DNA from: Halomicrobium salinisoli
GTDB lineage: Archaea; Halobacteriota; Halobacteria; Halobacteriales; Haloarculaceae
Length of the DNA stretch: 64,000 nucleotides
Reading direction: 5' to 3'
NCBI RefSeq assembly: GCF_020405185.1
Contig: NZ_CP084463.1
Coordinates: 3,162,001-3,226,000, forward strand
Part shown: piece by piece, positions 42,053-50,929 of the stretch
Position numbering within the stretch: position 1 is the first letter of the stretch
Layout of the letters: each line of letters opens with the position of its first letter
Notes under the pieces: generated by a model
Seen by the model: only the letters and a program-made list of their open reading frames with translations
The model's database searches: none
Told to the model about the DNA's origin: nothing
Position numbers and translations under genes: made by a program

Positions 42053-42505
42053 GTGGCCATCACGGACAAGATCTACGTCAAGAACCACCGGCAGCTCGCC
42101 TCGCAGCTGGAGACGTCCTTCCCGAAGGGGGCGTTCAAGGGGGCGACGCTGGACGTCCTCTTCCAGGGGGAGGGGCTGGCGAAGCTAGACGAGGCCAGCC
42201 GGGAGCGGGTGCTGGAGTTCGCGGAGGACTTCATGGACTGCGACTGTCAGGCCAGCCCGCACTGCGGCTGTCCCGAGCGGAAGTTCACTCGCTACCTGCT
42301 GGAGTTACGCGAGCAGGGACTGGGACCGGACGCCATCGTCGACGTGATGGGCGACGACTACATGCTGTACGCGTACCCCGGCGACGTCCTCTCCTTTCTG
42401 GACGACTCCGTGCGGACGCTGGAGGCGGTCGAGGCGCTGGCGGACGTCGACGGTCGCGACGACGTGGCGGACCAGGCCAGACAGAAGCGAGACGAACTCG
42501 TTTGA
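42053..42505 (+). CDS. Conserved haloarchaeal protein (DUF5814-like?)
   Basis: The 150-residue protein starts (GTG at 42053) with AITDKIYVKNHRQLASQLET. Conserved features include a cysteine-rich central segment FAEDFMDCDCQASPHCGCPE that could bind a metal, and a helical C-terminal half (YAYPGDVLSFLDDSVRTLEA). I associate this sequence type with a haloarchaeal domain of unknown function (DUF5814, from memory and unverified). It follows tRNA-His and is convergent with the ribbon-helix-helix gene. Confidence 0.7.
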   Translation: MAITDKIYVKNHRQLASQLETSFPKGAFKGATLDVLFQGEGLAKLDEASRERVLEFAEDFMDCDCQASPHCGCPERKFTRYLLELREQGLGPDAIVDVMGDDYMLYAYPGDVLSFLDDSVRTLEAVEALADVDGRDDVADQARQKRDELV

Positions 42506-42553
42506 AGCGGGCGGGCAACGGGCGGAGTCGGGGTCGAACCGAGCCGCTCCGGA

Positions 42554-42985
42554 TTACACTTCGTCGAAGCTACCGATCCGGTAGGAGGCGTCCTCGTCGT
42601 CGTCGCCGTCGAGGTCCTCGAGCTGGACGACGTCCTCCTGGTCGTGCTCGTCGAGTTGCTGGCGCAGTGTGGTGACGTAGCGCTTGTGTTCTTCGAGCTG
42701 CTCGCGCAGGTGTTCGGCCTCGAGTTCGAGGCGCTCGTGCTCGCGGACGAAGCTCTTGGGCACTTCGACCTTCGGCGGGAAGCTCTCGGTGTCCTCGCTC
42801 TCGGACGCCTCCGAGAGTTCGTGCTCGGGGACGACCTCGACCTGGCCGTCGTGGGCGACGAGCATGTCGACGTAGTCGCGGAAGACGGCGGACAGGGAGA
42901 TGTCGCGCTCCTCGGCGATGTCCCGGAGCGTCTCGAACTTCTCCTGACTGACCCGGAAGGAGATGGTCTTGTTCTTGTTGCCCAT
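42554..42985 (-). CDS. Ribbon-helix-helix protein with coiled coil
   Basis: The 143-residue product has an N-terminal CopG-like fold (TISFRVSQEKFETLRDIAEE, followed by SLSAVFRDYVDMLV), indicating sequence-specific DNA binding as a dimer. A helical, Glu/Arg-rich coiled coil (residues 80-120, FVREHERLELEAEHLREQLE) and a short acidic tail follow. It may be a DNA-binding regulator. Start ATG at 42985 (MGNKNKTISFRVSQE). Convergent with 42053 gene and about 170 bp from rpap3. Confidence 0.8.
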   Translation of the reverse strand: MGNKNKTISFRVSQEKFETLRDIAEERDISLSAVFRDYVDMLVAHDGQVEVVPEHELSEASESEDTESFPPKVEVPKSFVREHERLELEAEHLREQLEEHKRYVTTLRQQLDEHDQEDVVQLEDLDGDDDEDASYRIGSFDEV

Positions 42986-43155
42986 CAGTGGGTTCCAGTA
43001 GGCAGTTCATCCCACTTAATCATTTGTCAGACAGTTTCAGGGCTGTGGGGGGTCAAAAAATCGGTCGCGGGGAACGAGGGCGAAATCACCGTCCGACAGG
43101 CCCGGGCGGCGAACGTGCCCCGCCCGGGGAATCAGTCGGTCGGCGCGATCGCTAC

Positions 43156-43761
43156 TTACTCCGCGACGCTCGCTTCGCCTGCGTCGCGCTGCTCTTCCTC
43201 GAGCGACTCCAGCGCGCCGACGACGGTCCGGCGGTAGTTCTCCACGGGGAGGTCGTACTCCTCGCGGGCCATCTGGGCGTACTCGTTGGCCTCGTCGTCG
43301 AACGCCTGGATGCGCTCGATGGTGCGCTCGGCCGTCTCGACGACCCAGCGGTCGCGGGTGGCCTCGTCGACCAGCGAGATGGACTCCGGTCGGACGGAGA
43401 CGTTCACCTCGCCGTCGTCGGTCTCGTAGGTCCGGGGTTTGCCGACCACGGAGACGTAGGCGGGCGGCTCCAGCTCCCGGAGCATCGAGGCGGCGTCGGG
43501 CTGGTACTGGCCGGCGTACATGAAGAACGTGTCGCCGTTGGGGTCGACCAGGCGACCCTGCCAGTACTCGCTGTCCTCGCCGACGTCCTCCGTCTCGGTG
43601 AGGGTGCCGACGACGAAGATGCGGTTGGCCTTCGCGCCGGTGGGCAGCAGCAGGTACACCGGGGCGCGGTCGTCGTCGCTCTCCTTGAACGTGAAGCTCG
43701 CGTCGTTGAACTCGTCTGCGAAGACGCGGCGGGCGACTTCGCGGGTGGGCGTGGATGCCAT
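43156..43761 (-). CDS. rpap3: RPA-associated protein Rpap3-like
   Basis: The 201-residue protein follows rpa3 with no gap (TAG directly before ATG), as in Haloferax volcanii, where RPA3 and an associated OB-fold protein (Rpap3) form a pair. The N-terminal half has OB-like strands (APVYLLLPTGAKANRIFVVG, DTFFMYAGQYQPDAASML, YVSVVGKPRTYE). The C-terminal half is helical and acidic. The function is single-strand DNA binding together with RPA3. Name by synteny and similarity from memory. Confidence 0.85.
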   Translation of the reverse strand: MASTPTREVARRVFADEFNDASFTFKESDDDRAPVYLLLPTGAKANRIFVVGTLTETEDVGEDSEYWQGRLVDPNGDTFFMYAGQYQPDAASMLRELEPPAYVSVVGKPRTYETDDGEVNVSVRPESISLVDEATRDRWVVETAERTIERIQAFDDEANEYAQMAREEYDLPVENYRRTVVGALESLEEEQRDAGEASVAE

Positions 43762-44691
43762 CTAGATCGACCTCGCTTTGATGAGGGTGGCTTCCGGATC
43801 GACCGGATCGTCCAGCAGCTCCTGTTCGTCGGCCAGCACGTAGCGACCGAAGGTCGGACCGGTGACGCGGTAGTAGCGCCCCAGAACCTTCTCGCGCATC
43901 TCGTCGGCCACGACGGTCGTGTCCAGGGCGTCCATGGCCATCTCCTGGGCCTCCTCGAGGGTGATGCCGGTCAGGGCCTCGGTGGCCTCTTCGTCGAAGA
44001 TGACCTCGGTCACGTCGCTGCCGTCGTCGAGCACGCCCTTGATCCGGAGGTCGAACTCGCCCTCGACCTCACCGTGCTCCGAACAGCGGCCGTTCTGGAG
44101 GACGCGCGTGCAGTCCTCCTCGGGGCAGCGCTTGATCAGGCCGGAACCGGACTGGATGTCGACGAGGGCGCCCTCGACCTCGATGCTGTCGTCGCCGACC
44201 TCGATGTCCTCGTCCAGTTCCTCGATGGTGGTCGTCCGGTTGAGCTTCACCGAGAAGCGACCCTCGTACTCGTCGGTGACGACGTTCCGGAGGTCGTAGA
44301 CCTTCCCCTCCTCGAGTTCGGGGAGGTCGGACTTCGACCACTTGGTGAACTTGATCGTACCCGTCTCGTCGCCGAGCAGGCCGACCTGCGCGACGGCGTC
44401 CGCCGTCGCGTCCCAGAGGTCGACGACCTTGGCTTTGATGTCGACCCACTCCTCAGGGGCGTCGACGTCGGTGACCTGCACCCGGTCGTTGTCGCCACCG
44501 GAGAGCTGGTCGCGGTCCATGCCCGCCTCGTCGAGGTACGTGCTGACGACGCTGCGGCGCGCCTCGCTGACGGGCACCTTGTACTCGTTGACCAGCGTGT
44601 CCAGGCGCTCCTCGACCTCGTCGACGCTCAGGTCTAGCTGATCGGAGAACTGCTCGTGTATCTCGTCCGCTTGTGTACGCAAATCCGTCAT
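43762..44691 (-). CDS. rpa3: Replication protein A subunit RPA3
   Basis: The 309-residue single-strand DNA-binding protein has an N-terminal helical part, an OB fold from about residue 70 (WVDIKAKVVDLWDATADAVA through RFSVKLNRTTTIEELDED), a second OB-like segment (IEVEGALVDIQSGSGLIKRC) and a zinc motif CPEEDCTRVLQNGRCSEHG. This is the haloarchaeal RPA3 layout, about 310 residues. It is the upstream gene of a two-gene operon with rpap3 at zero spacing. Start ATG at 44691 (MTDLRTQADEIHE). Confidence 0.9.
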   Translation of the reverse strand: MTDLRTQADEIHEQFSDQLDLSVDEVEERLDTLVNEYKVPVSEARRSVVSTYLDEAGMDRDQLSGGDNDRVQVTDVDAPEEWVDIKAKVVDLWDATADAVAQVGLLGDETGTIKFTKWSKSDLPELEEGKVYDLRNVVTDEYEGRFSVKLNRTTTIEELDEDIEVGDDSIEVEGALVDIQSGSGLIKRCPEEDCTRVLQNGRCSEHGEVEGEFDLRIKGVLDDGSDVTEVIFDEEATEALTGITLEEAQEMAMDALDTTVVADEMREKVLGRYYRVTGPTFGRYVLADEQELLDDPVDPEATLIKARSI

Positions 44692-44856
44692 TGCTATCTC
44701 TGTCTCCGCGTGGTTTCGGTGGGAGACATCCGACTCTTGGTCGTCTTCCCGTATAAACCCTCGTCGACCGCGGTGAAAGTGAACGGCGGCGACTGACCCG
44801 TCTCAGGCACGCGTCCACGCGAGAAGATTCTTGAAGTCGTAGCCGGAAGTGGGGGT

Positions 44857-45144
44857 ATGGACGACGACACCGAGCGCGTCCAGCGATTCATCCGCTCGAC
44901 GCTCCGCTCGGTTGGTCGCCAGCTCGAGGAGGCGAAGGTGGCCTACACGGACGCCAAGCGCTCGGCCCTGGCCGACCTGCCCCAGAACGACGACGGCAAG
45001 GCCCGCATCGTCTGCCGCCGCCACGCCGAACGCCGCGCCGTCCGCCTCGACGACCAGGCCCGGCCCGCCTGCTTCGACCCCGACCACCCCGACTGCCAGG
45101 GCTGTGCCGAAGACGTCCGCGACGGGACCGTGGAGACCTGGTGA
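44857..45144 (+). CDS. Small haloarchaea-type protein (DUF7091-like?)
   Basis: The 95-residue product starts MDDDTERVQRFIRSTLRSVG, with a basic, helical N-terminal half and a C-terminal Cys/His segment (CRRHAERRAVRL, then CFDPDHPDCQGC) that may bind zinc. I recall a similar haloarchaeal domain of unknown function under the name DUF7091, not verified. Divergent from rpa3 over 165 bp. Confidence 0.72.
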   Translation: MDDDTERVQRFIRSTLRSVGRQLEEAKVAYTDAKRSALADLPQNDDGKARIVCRRHAERRAVRLDDQARPACFDPDHPDCQGCAEDVRDGTVETW

Positions 45145-45149
45145 GACCA

Positions 45150-45157
45150 CCTTTTTT
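45150..45157 (+). terminator. T-run terminator after 44857 gene
   Basis: CCTTTTTTC immediately after the stop of the small gene at 45144 is the type of oligo-T signal used by archaeal polymerase. It is followed at 45165-45210 by a G+C-rich inverted repeat (GCCTCGCGCTCGCC with GGCGAGCGCTCG). Confidence 0.45.
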
Positions 45158-45343
45158 CACCCCGGCCTCGCGCTCGCCTCCGGCGAGCGCTCGACCGGGG
45201 CCAAAAAACGTGGGCGAAAAAAGCCGGACCCTCACTCCGTTCGGGTCCGGTGAAACCGCTCGCTGCGCTCGCGGTATGCTCTCGCAACTGTATCCTCTAT
45301 TCCGTCGCGAAACTTTGAGGCGTCAAGCCGTCGAAGGCGGGGC

Positions 45344-45890
45344 GTGGACCGCCCCATCGTCGCCCTCGTGCTCGCCAGCGGCACAGGCACGCGGCTGTAC
45401 CCGGCCAGCCGCTCGGACCGGCCCAAATAGTTCCAGTCGTTCGGCCAGGAGCGGGCGCCCGGCGCCGCCGTGCTGACCGAGCCAGAGTCGACGGACACCG
45501 GACCGGCGCTTGCATACGCGGCGCATCGAATAAGAGAGCAGGTCGGCGCGAGCGCAGCGAGGGCCGACGGATCAGCGAACGGCGATAGCCGTGAGCAGGC
45601 CGGCGACTGCGTCCTCCTCGTGCTCCCGAGCGACCACCACATCGCGGGTGACTTCGCGGCGACGACCCGGGCTGCAGTCGAAACGGAGGGGCTCGTGACC
45701 ATCGGTATCGAACCGGACAGGCTCGCGACTCCCACGGGGGACCTGGTCGCTGCACTGGAAACGGGGGCACAGGGGAAGCGTTCGCGGCCGTCGACCCCGT
45801 CAGCGTCGACTACGCGGTCCTCGAGCGGCCCGACGACGACGTTGTCGTACCCGCCGGCTTCGAGTGGGGCGTGATCGGATGGGCCTCGGC
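45344..45890 (+). pseudogene. Decayed mannose-1-phosphate guanylyltransferase
   Basis: GTG at 45344 opens a ManC-like N-terminus (VALVLASGTGTRLYPASRSD) that is stopped by an in-frame TAG at 45428-45430, just after RPK and before FQSFGQERA. A large part of the middle is missing. Later segments (PESTDTGPALAYAAHRI, VLLVLPSDHHIAGDF) belong to the nucleotide-sugar pyrophosphorylase pattern, and a final piece near 45800-45875 in another frame reads VDYAVLERPDDDVVVPAGFEW, the ManC end motif. The gene is dead by nonsense, deletion and frameshift. Confidence 0.8.
45536..45605 (+). repeat. 57-bp insertion with flanking duplication
   Basis: GAGCAGGTCGGCG (45536-45548) and GAGCAGGCCGGCG (45593-45605) flank a short insertion inside the decayed guanylyltransferase gene. 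The unit is 57 nt, a multiple of three. It includes GCGAGCGCAGCGAGGG and CGAACGGCGATAGCCGTG low-complexity sequence. The same kind of in-frame insertion is seen in the histidine kinase gene at 51881-51996. Confidence 0.55.
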
Positions 45891-46008
45891 TGTCTAAGGG
45901 GACGGCTGTCCTCGGGAAGCACTGATTGTCGACGGCTGAGAGAAAACGGCGGCAGGAGAGGCGGATCGCGTCGAAACGGCGTGTCCACTCGCGGGCCGCG
46001 GGGCGGGC

Positions 46009-46476
46009 TCAGCCCCAGAAGTTGTCGCGGCTGCCGAGGCGCTGGCGGTCGGGCTCGCCGTCTTCGTCGGCGGACGCTCCGTCCGCGTCCTCGTCGGCGT
46101 CGTCGGCGTCCGCGTCGTCGGCCTCGTCGCCCTCGTCCTCGTCGAGTTCCAGGCGCTCCAGTTCCTCGGCGCGGGCGTGGTTGGACCGCACCTTCGTGAC
46201 CTTGACGCGGGCCTTCGCCGGCGGGAGGACGCCGTCCACCATGATGATGAACCCGTCGCCCGTCCGGCCGACGCCGGCGCCGCTCTCGTGGATGTCCTCG
46301 ACCTCGACGACGACCTCCTCGCCGGGCTGGACCGGCTGGCTCTTGAGGTCCTCGATGGGCTGGTTGTAGTGCTTGCACCACTCCTTGCCACCCCGGTCGC
46401 CGTAGTGGGTGCAGCCCATGCCCTCGATCCGCTCGGTGAACTCGGGGCACTCGTCCGCGAGTGGACAGTTAGCCAT
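46009..46476 (-). CDS. TRAM-domain protein with N-terminal Cys/His cluster
   Basis: The 155-residue product has an N-terminal metal-binding cluster (CPLADECPEF, CTHYGD, EWCKHY), then a TRAM domain at about residues 50-110 (GEEVVVEVEDIHESGAGVGR, DGFIIMVDGVLPPAKARVKV), which is an OB-like RNA-binding fold. The C-terminal 45 residues are highly acidic. Archaeal TRAM proteins bind RNA and act as cold-shock-like chaperones. Start ATG at 46476 (MANCPLADECPEF). Confidence 0.88.
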   Translation of the reverse strand: MANCPLADECPEFTERIEGMGCTHYGDRGGKEWCKHYNQPIEDLKSQPVQPGEEVVVEVEDIHESGAGVGRTGDGFIIMVDGVLPPAKARVKVTKVRSNHARAEELERLELDEDEGDEADDADADDADEDADGASADEDGEPDRQRLGSRDNFWG

Positions 46477-46575
46477 GAATCTCGCTAACGGACCCGGCGC
46501 TAAAACAGTTGCGTCGTGGCGTTGCCGGGGAACGCGCCCGCTTCGCCCGGTCGCAGTGGCCGCCGGGAACGAGGG

Positions 46576-47445
46576 CTACAGCCGCAGGGCCCGGGGGCCG
46601 AATTCGTCGTCCGGATCGACGACGATCGCCACGGTGAGTTCGTCGACGTCAGTCGGACACGCCCCGGCCCGCTCGACGGCGTAGGTCACCGGCGCGGTCT
46701 GGTTCCGGTCGCGGTCGAGGTGGAGCGTGAGGTGCATCGGGACCGTCGCGCCGCCGCCGATGCTCTGCGGGTGGCCGTACCGTTCGCCCGGCGTGCTGAG
46801 CGAGACGCCGGCGTGACGCTGGACGACGCCGTCGTCGTCGACCACGCACGCCTCCACCCGGGGCGGATCGAGCGCGCGGCGGAAGACGAACTCGTTGGTC
46901 GCCGTGAGCGTCCCGACCCGCTTCTCGACGCCCGGGACGTGGTTGTCCGGGTACTCCCCGGTCGGCGGCTCGACCGTGACCGACTCGTTGGTCTCCAGGT
47001 CGTAGGTCACGCCGCCGCCGACGGCGTCGGCGCCGACGAGTACGAGGCTCACGACCGCCAGGACGGCGACGACCGACGCCGCGGTTCGGACCGGCAGGGC
47101 GAACTCGCGCTCGCGCAGGAGGTAGCCGAGGCCGACGAACAGCGCCGCGGAGACCGCCAGCAGCAGGAACGTGCCCGTGTCCTCGATCGGATAGTTGTTG
47201 ACGACGTACCCGAGGCCGACGAGGTAGGCCCCGCCGGCGAGGGCGAAGGCGACCGCGTCGAGGACGTCCCGCTCGGTCGCCACGCCAGCGACGAAGAACG
47301 CGGCGAACGCGAGGAACAGCAGGGCGGCCTTGACGGTGATCGACAGCCCGAACACCAGGTCGCGCATGAAGTAGACCAGCGAGGCGATGGCCAGTGCGAC
47401 GCCGATCGCGTAGAGGAGTTTCCCGCTGTCGAACTCGAAGTCCAT
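46576..47445 (-). CDS. Multi-pass membrane protein with exported C-terminal domain
   Basis: The 289-residue product has about six hydrophobic helices in residues 8-145 (LLYAIGVALAIASLVYFMRD, VAFALAGGAYLVGLGYV, LLLAVSAALFVGLGYLL, TAASVVAVLAVVSLVLVGA). A soluble, beta-rich C-terminal domain of about 135 residues probably faces outside (ESVTVEPPTGEYPDNHVPG). No family recognised. Start ATG at 47445 (MDFEFDSGKLLYAIG). Confidence 0.75.
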   Translation of the reverse strand: MDFEFDSGKLLYAIGVALAIASLVYFMRDLVFGLSITVKAALLFLAFAAFFVAGVATERDVLDAVAFALAGGAYLVGLGYVVNNYPIEDTGTFLLLAVSAALFVGLGYLLREREFALPVRTAASVVAVLAVVSLVLVGADAVGGGVTYDLETNESVTVEPPTGEYPDNHVPGVEKRVGTLTATNEFVFRRALDPPRVEACVVDDDGVVQRHAGVSLSTPGERYGHPQSIGGGATVPMHLTLHLDRDRNQTAPVTYAVERAGACPTDVDELTVAIVVDPDDEFGPRALRL

Positions 47446-47561
47446 GTGTCGTCCACCACAGACTCAGTTGTAATCACTGTTCTCGTCGGTTCGACGGCGA
47501 TTTGAGCGACCGCAGCGTCGTCGCGGCGAACCCCGCTCACTCCGTTCTGGCGGACGTTCTG

Positions 47562-48419
47562 CTACGGTGTGGCGTCACCCGAAGGCGACGGCCGCTCCGT
47601 CGTCCGGGAGAGTCGCCGACCGTAGACGGCCAGCAGACCGACGACGACGAGCCAGTAGCAGCCGACGGCGACGAGTTGCGACGTCAGCACGACGTCGTCC
47701 GGACTCGGCCCGGTCGTGGTCACGACGGCGGACGCGTCGAAGGCGGCGTGGGCCAGCACGACGACGAACGCGCTCCCGCCCGTACTGTCGTAGAGCCAGC
47801 CGAACGCGACCGAGAGGGGAACGACCGCGGCCGCGAACAGCGGGAACGAGACGTCGCTCGTGATGCCCAGCCACAGGAGCGGGAGGTGCCAGACCGCCCA
47901 GAGGACGCCGATCGCCGTCCCGGCGACGAGGGCGTCGAACCGGTCGCGGAGGGCGGGGTGGAGGAAGCCGCGCCAGCCGAGTTCCTCGCTCCCGCCGGCG
48001 AAGACGGCGACGGTCATACTCAGGAGGAGAGTGATCGGACTGGCCGGTGCCAGGCTGCTCCCGGCGAGGACGGCCTGGACCACCGGCGAGACGGCGTCGA
48101 GCAGGAACACGCCGCCGACGGCGATCAGATACCACCTCGCTGCGACGCGCCATCGCAGCGCCCGAGCGAGCCACGCCCTGACGCTCGTCCCACGCAGCCA
48201 GGTCACGACCAGCGCGGCGACGAGCGGCCCCCACAGCCCGGGCCAGGTCGCGACGTAGTTCAGGTCCGCCGGTCCGACGACGAGCCACAGAGCGCCCCAG
48301 ATCCCCCAGGACCACGCGAACGACAGTGCGGCGAACGAGAGCACCGGGTGCGCTTCGACGACCGCTCGCAATCGACCGTCGCCCGGGCGAGCGGTTCGAC
48401 CCGTAGGTTCGCCGGCCAT
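47562..48419 (-). CDS. CPBP-family intramembrane metalloprotease
   Basis: The 285-residue membrane protein has eight or so helices and the Abi/CPBP motifs: EELGWRGFLHP (motif 1, Glu-Glu and Arg), AVWHLPLLWLG (motif 2, His), and LAHAAFDASAVV (motif 3, His). These residues form the metal-dependent active site of type II CAAX-like proteases. The substrate is not known. Start ATG at 48419 (MAGEPTGRTARPG). Confidence 0.88.
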   Translation of the reverse strand: MAGEPTGRTARPGDGRLRAVVEAHPVLSFAALSFAWSWGIWGALWLVVGPADLNYVATWPGLWGPLVAALVVTWLRGTSVRAWLARALRWRVAARWYLIAVGGVFLLDAVSPVVQAVLAGSSLAPASPITLLLSMTVAVFAGGSEELGWRGFLHPALRDRFDALVAGTAIGVLWAVWHLPLLWLGITSDVSFPLFAAAVVPLSVAFGWLYDSTGGSAFVVVLAHAAFDASAVVTTTGPSPDDVVLTSQLVAVGCYWLVVVGLLAVYGRRLSRTTERPSPSGDATP

Positions 48420-48574
48420 GCTCTACCGGTGCGTAGCTCGTGTCACCGAAATAAAAGGCCGTGACTCGCTTCGCTCGTCGCGGTGAACCGCGCTCACTCC
48501 GCTCACGGCACTTCGTGCCGTTCGCACCCGAGGCGTTCGCTGCACTCACGCCTCGCACTCGCCGTATGCTCGAA

Positions 48575-49609
48575 TCAGTCCCCGGCCGCCGACTGCCCGG
48601 ACCCGGCACCCGGACCCGCCGACAGCGGCGTCCGTTCGACCACGGTCCCGTCGTAGGTCGGGTACTGCTCGACGATCTCGCCGTTCTCGACGTCGCCCTC
48701 CTCGACCATCTCCTCTAAGAGCCACCAGGCGAGTTCGACGTGGTCGGACTTGACGGCGTAGAACTCCTCGGGGACGCCCAGTTCGTCGAGGCGGTCCTCG
48801 GAGACCCAGGCCTTCCCGTAGACGAGGGTCCCGTCGTCGGTGACCTCGTCGAACTCGCGGCGGATCGTGCGAGCCATCCGCTTCAGGCGCGAGCGGTGCT
48901 GGGCGGCGTCCTTGAAGACGCTCGTGCAGAAGTAGACCTTCTCGTGGTCACCCATGGTCTCGAGGATCTCGTGGCTGCCCTCGACGGCGCTCATGTGGTC
49001 CTCCTTGAGCTCGAAGCCCTCCTCCTGCATCCGGCGGTAGTTGCCGTCGGACATCTCGAACTCGTTGATGTTGCAGAAGTCGGCGGCGCCCTCGTCGAGG
49101 AAGTCGAGGAACTCCTCCTCGGCGCGGATGCCGGGGATCTCGAAGGCCGGCGTCAGGCCCTCCTCGCGTGCGATGTAGAGAATGTCCTCCCACTCGGTGC
49201 CGTGGAGGTCGCCCCACTGCTCGACGGGCGGGTGGAAGCGGATCTCGTCGAGGCCGGCCTCGCTGAGCCGGCGCATGTTCTCCCGGCCGCCCGTGATGCC
49301 GGTGTAGAGGTGCGTGTGGTGGTCCTCGCCGAACTCGTCTTTGAGGAGTTCGAGGTAGTGGCAGGTCCGGTCCAGCGCCTCCTGCGGTTCGCCGCCGGTG
49401 ATGGACGTGCCCAGCGCGTCCATCAGCTTGGCCTCGGCGATGACGTCCTCGTCGTCCTCGACGGGGCGCTCGTTGGCGTACACCTGATCGACGTTCTTGC
49501 GGTTCTCCCCGAGCGGACAGTAGAAGCAGTCCCGCTGGTCGCAGTACCCGTAGACGAAGAGTACCATCTTGCCGCCTTTCGCGCACTGCTCGCAGCCCTC
49601 GGAGATCAT
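48575..49609 (-). CDS. Radical SAM protein, unassigned
   Basis: The 344-residue protein has the Fe-S motif CDQRDCFYC (Cys-x4-Cys-x2-Cys) near residue 23, followed by ITGGEPQEALDRTCHYLELL, the GGE SAM-binding element, and a TIM-barrel-like succession (HTHLYTGITGG, DEIRFHPPVEQ, AFEIPGI). N-terminal Cys6 and Cys9 (CEQC) may bind another metal. The reaction is not decided. Short acidic/Gly tail at the C-terminus. Start ATG at 49609. Confidence 0.88.
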   Translation of the reverse strand: MISEGCEQCAKGGKMVLFVYGYCDQRDCFYCPLGENRKNVDQVYANERPVEDDEDVIAEAKLMDALGTSITGGEPQEALDRTCHYLELLKDEFGEDHHTHLYTGITGGRENMRRLSEAGLDEIRFHPPVEQWGDLHGTEWEDILYIAREEGLTPAFEIPGIRAEEEFLDFLDEGAADFCNINEFEMSDGNYRRMQEEGFELKEDHMSAVEGSHEILETMGDHEKVYFCTSVFKDAAQHRSRLKRMARTIRREFDEVTDDGTLVYGKAWVSEDRLDELGVPEEFYAVKSDHVELAWWLLEEMVEEGDVENGEIVEQYPTYDGTVVERTPLSAGPGAGSGQSAAGD

Positions 49610-49728
49610 TCGGTACCCGGGATTCCCGTCCCAGCGCCAAAAGTCGTGCGTTCCCGGACCGGTTGTTACAGTTCGTTCACCAGCTTGATTACCGTAAATA
49701 TTTGTTCGTGTACGGACGTTTCACGCGT

Positions 49729-50928
49729 ATGGACACCGCCATCGGGACGGCGCAGGCCGCGGCCGACGACGGTTCGCTGGCCGGCGAGCGGGCCGCGTCG
49801 GGCGCCGTGGCCGAGCTCCCCGGAGACCGCGTCGACTTCTGTCAGGTGTTCTGCTCGGTCGACTACGACTACGAGCGGGTCGTCGGTGCCGTCAGGGACG
49901 TCGTGGGATCGGACGCGGAGCTGATCGGCTGTTCGGCGGCCGAGACGTTCACGGAGGACAGCGTCGAGGAGGGTGCCGTCGCCGTCGCCGCTGTCGCCAG
50001 CGACACGCTGACCGTGTTCACTGGCTCCGGCGAGGGGCTGAGCGACAACGTCCGCCGGGCGGTCCGGGAAGCCGTTGACGACCTGCCCGGCGACGTCGAG
50101 GGGTACCCATACCGATCGGCGATCACCCTCCACGACGGACTGTCCAGCGTCGGCGAGGAGCTGGCCATCGTCTGCCAGCAGAAGCTCGGCCCCGAGGTGA
50201 CCGTCGCAGGCGGGGCCGCCGCCGACGACCACCTCATGCAGGCGACCCACGTGTTCCACGGCGACCGGGTCCTCGAGGACGCCGTCGTCGTCGCCCTGAT
50301 CGCCGGCGAGGAGCGACCCGTCGTCTCCGTCGCGCACGGTCACGAACCCCTCTCCGAGCCGGTGGAGGTCACCAGCGCCGACGAGCGCCGGGTCCACGAG
50401 CTCGACGGCCGGCCGGCGTTCCAGGTGTGGAAAGACGCCGTCAGGGAGTCCGTCCGCGAGGAGTTCGGCGCCGACGTCGACGAGCTCGACGCCGACGACC
50501 AGCTGCTCCAGCGGATCCTCTGTGAGTACGAGTTCGGCATCGACCAGGGCGAGCGCTACAAGATGCGCTGGCCGTGGATCGAGGCCGAGACCGGCGATAC
50601 CCTGCACTTCGCCGTCGACGTCCCCGAGGGGACCGTTCTCCGGGTGATGCACGGCACCGAGGACGAGCAGATCGAGTCCGCGCGGACGACCGCCCGGCGG
50701 GCGCTGCGGGCCGCTGGCGACACCGAGATGGCCGGCGGGTTCATCTACGACTGCGCCTGCCGGGGCATCGTCCTCGGCGACGAGTTCCCGCGGGCCGTGG
50801 CCGCCATCGACGACGAGCTCGGGCTGCCCTTCTCCGGGTTCGAGACCTACGGCGAGACGTGCATGGGCCCGGGCGAGTTCAGCGGCTTCCACAACAACAC
50901 GACCGTCGCGCTGCTACTCCCGAAGTGA
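49729..50928 (+). CDS. FIST-domain sensory protein
   Basis: The 399-residue product has the FIST N and FIST C domains of a ligand-binding signal-transduction protein: VDFCQVFCSVDYDYERVVGA, ELIGCSAAETFTEDSVEEGA, then the C-terminal QRILCEYEFGIDQGERYKM and AGGFIYDCACRGIVLGDEFP, ending in FETYGETCMGPGEFSGFHNN. FIST domains are thought to sense small molecules such as amino acids. The stop is 1 nt before the histidine kinase start, so the two form a signalling operon. TATA-like CGTAAATATT about 20-35 bp upstream. Confidence 0.88.
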   Translation: MDTAIGTAQAAADDGSLAGERAASGAVAELPGDRVDFCQVFCSVDYDYERVVGAVRDVVGSDAELIGCSAAETFTEDSVEEGAVAVAAVASDTLTVFTGSGEGLSDNVRRAVREAVDDLPGDVEGYPYRSAITLHDGLSSVGEELAIVCQQKLGPEVTVAGGAAADDHLMQATHVFHGDRVLEDAVVVALIAGEERPVVSVAHGHEPLSEPVEVTSADERRVHELDGRPAFQVWKDAVRESVREEFGADVDELDADDQLLQRILCEYEFGIDQGERYKMRWPWIEAETGDTLHFAVDVPEGTVLRVMHGTEDEQIESARTTARRALRAAGDTEMAGGFIYDCACRGIVLGDEFPRAVAAIDDELGLPFSGFETYGETCMGPGEFSGFHNNTTVALLLPK

Positions 50929-50929
50929 G

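Noticed and set aside
48464-48575. CTCGCTTCGCTC-rich sequence as a new repeat family
   Set aside because: Short GC-rich hairpins of this kind are common in haloarchaeal intergenic DNA and show no conserved boxes here.
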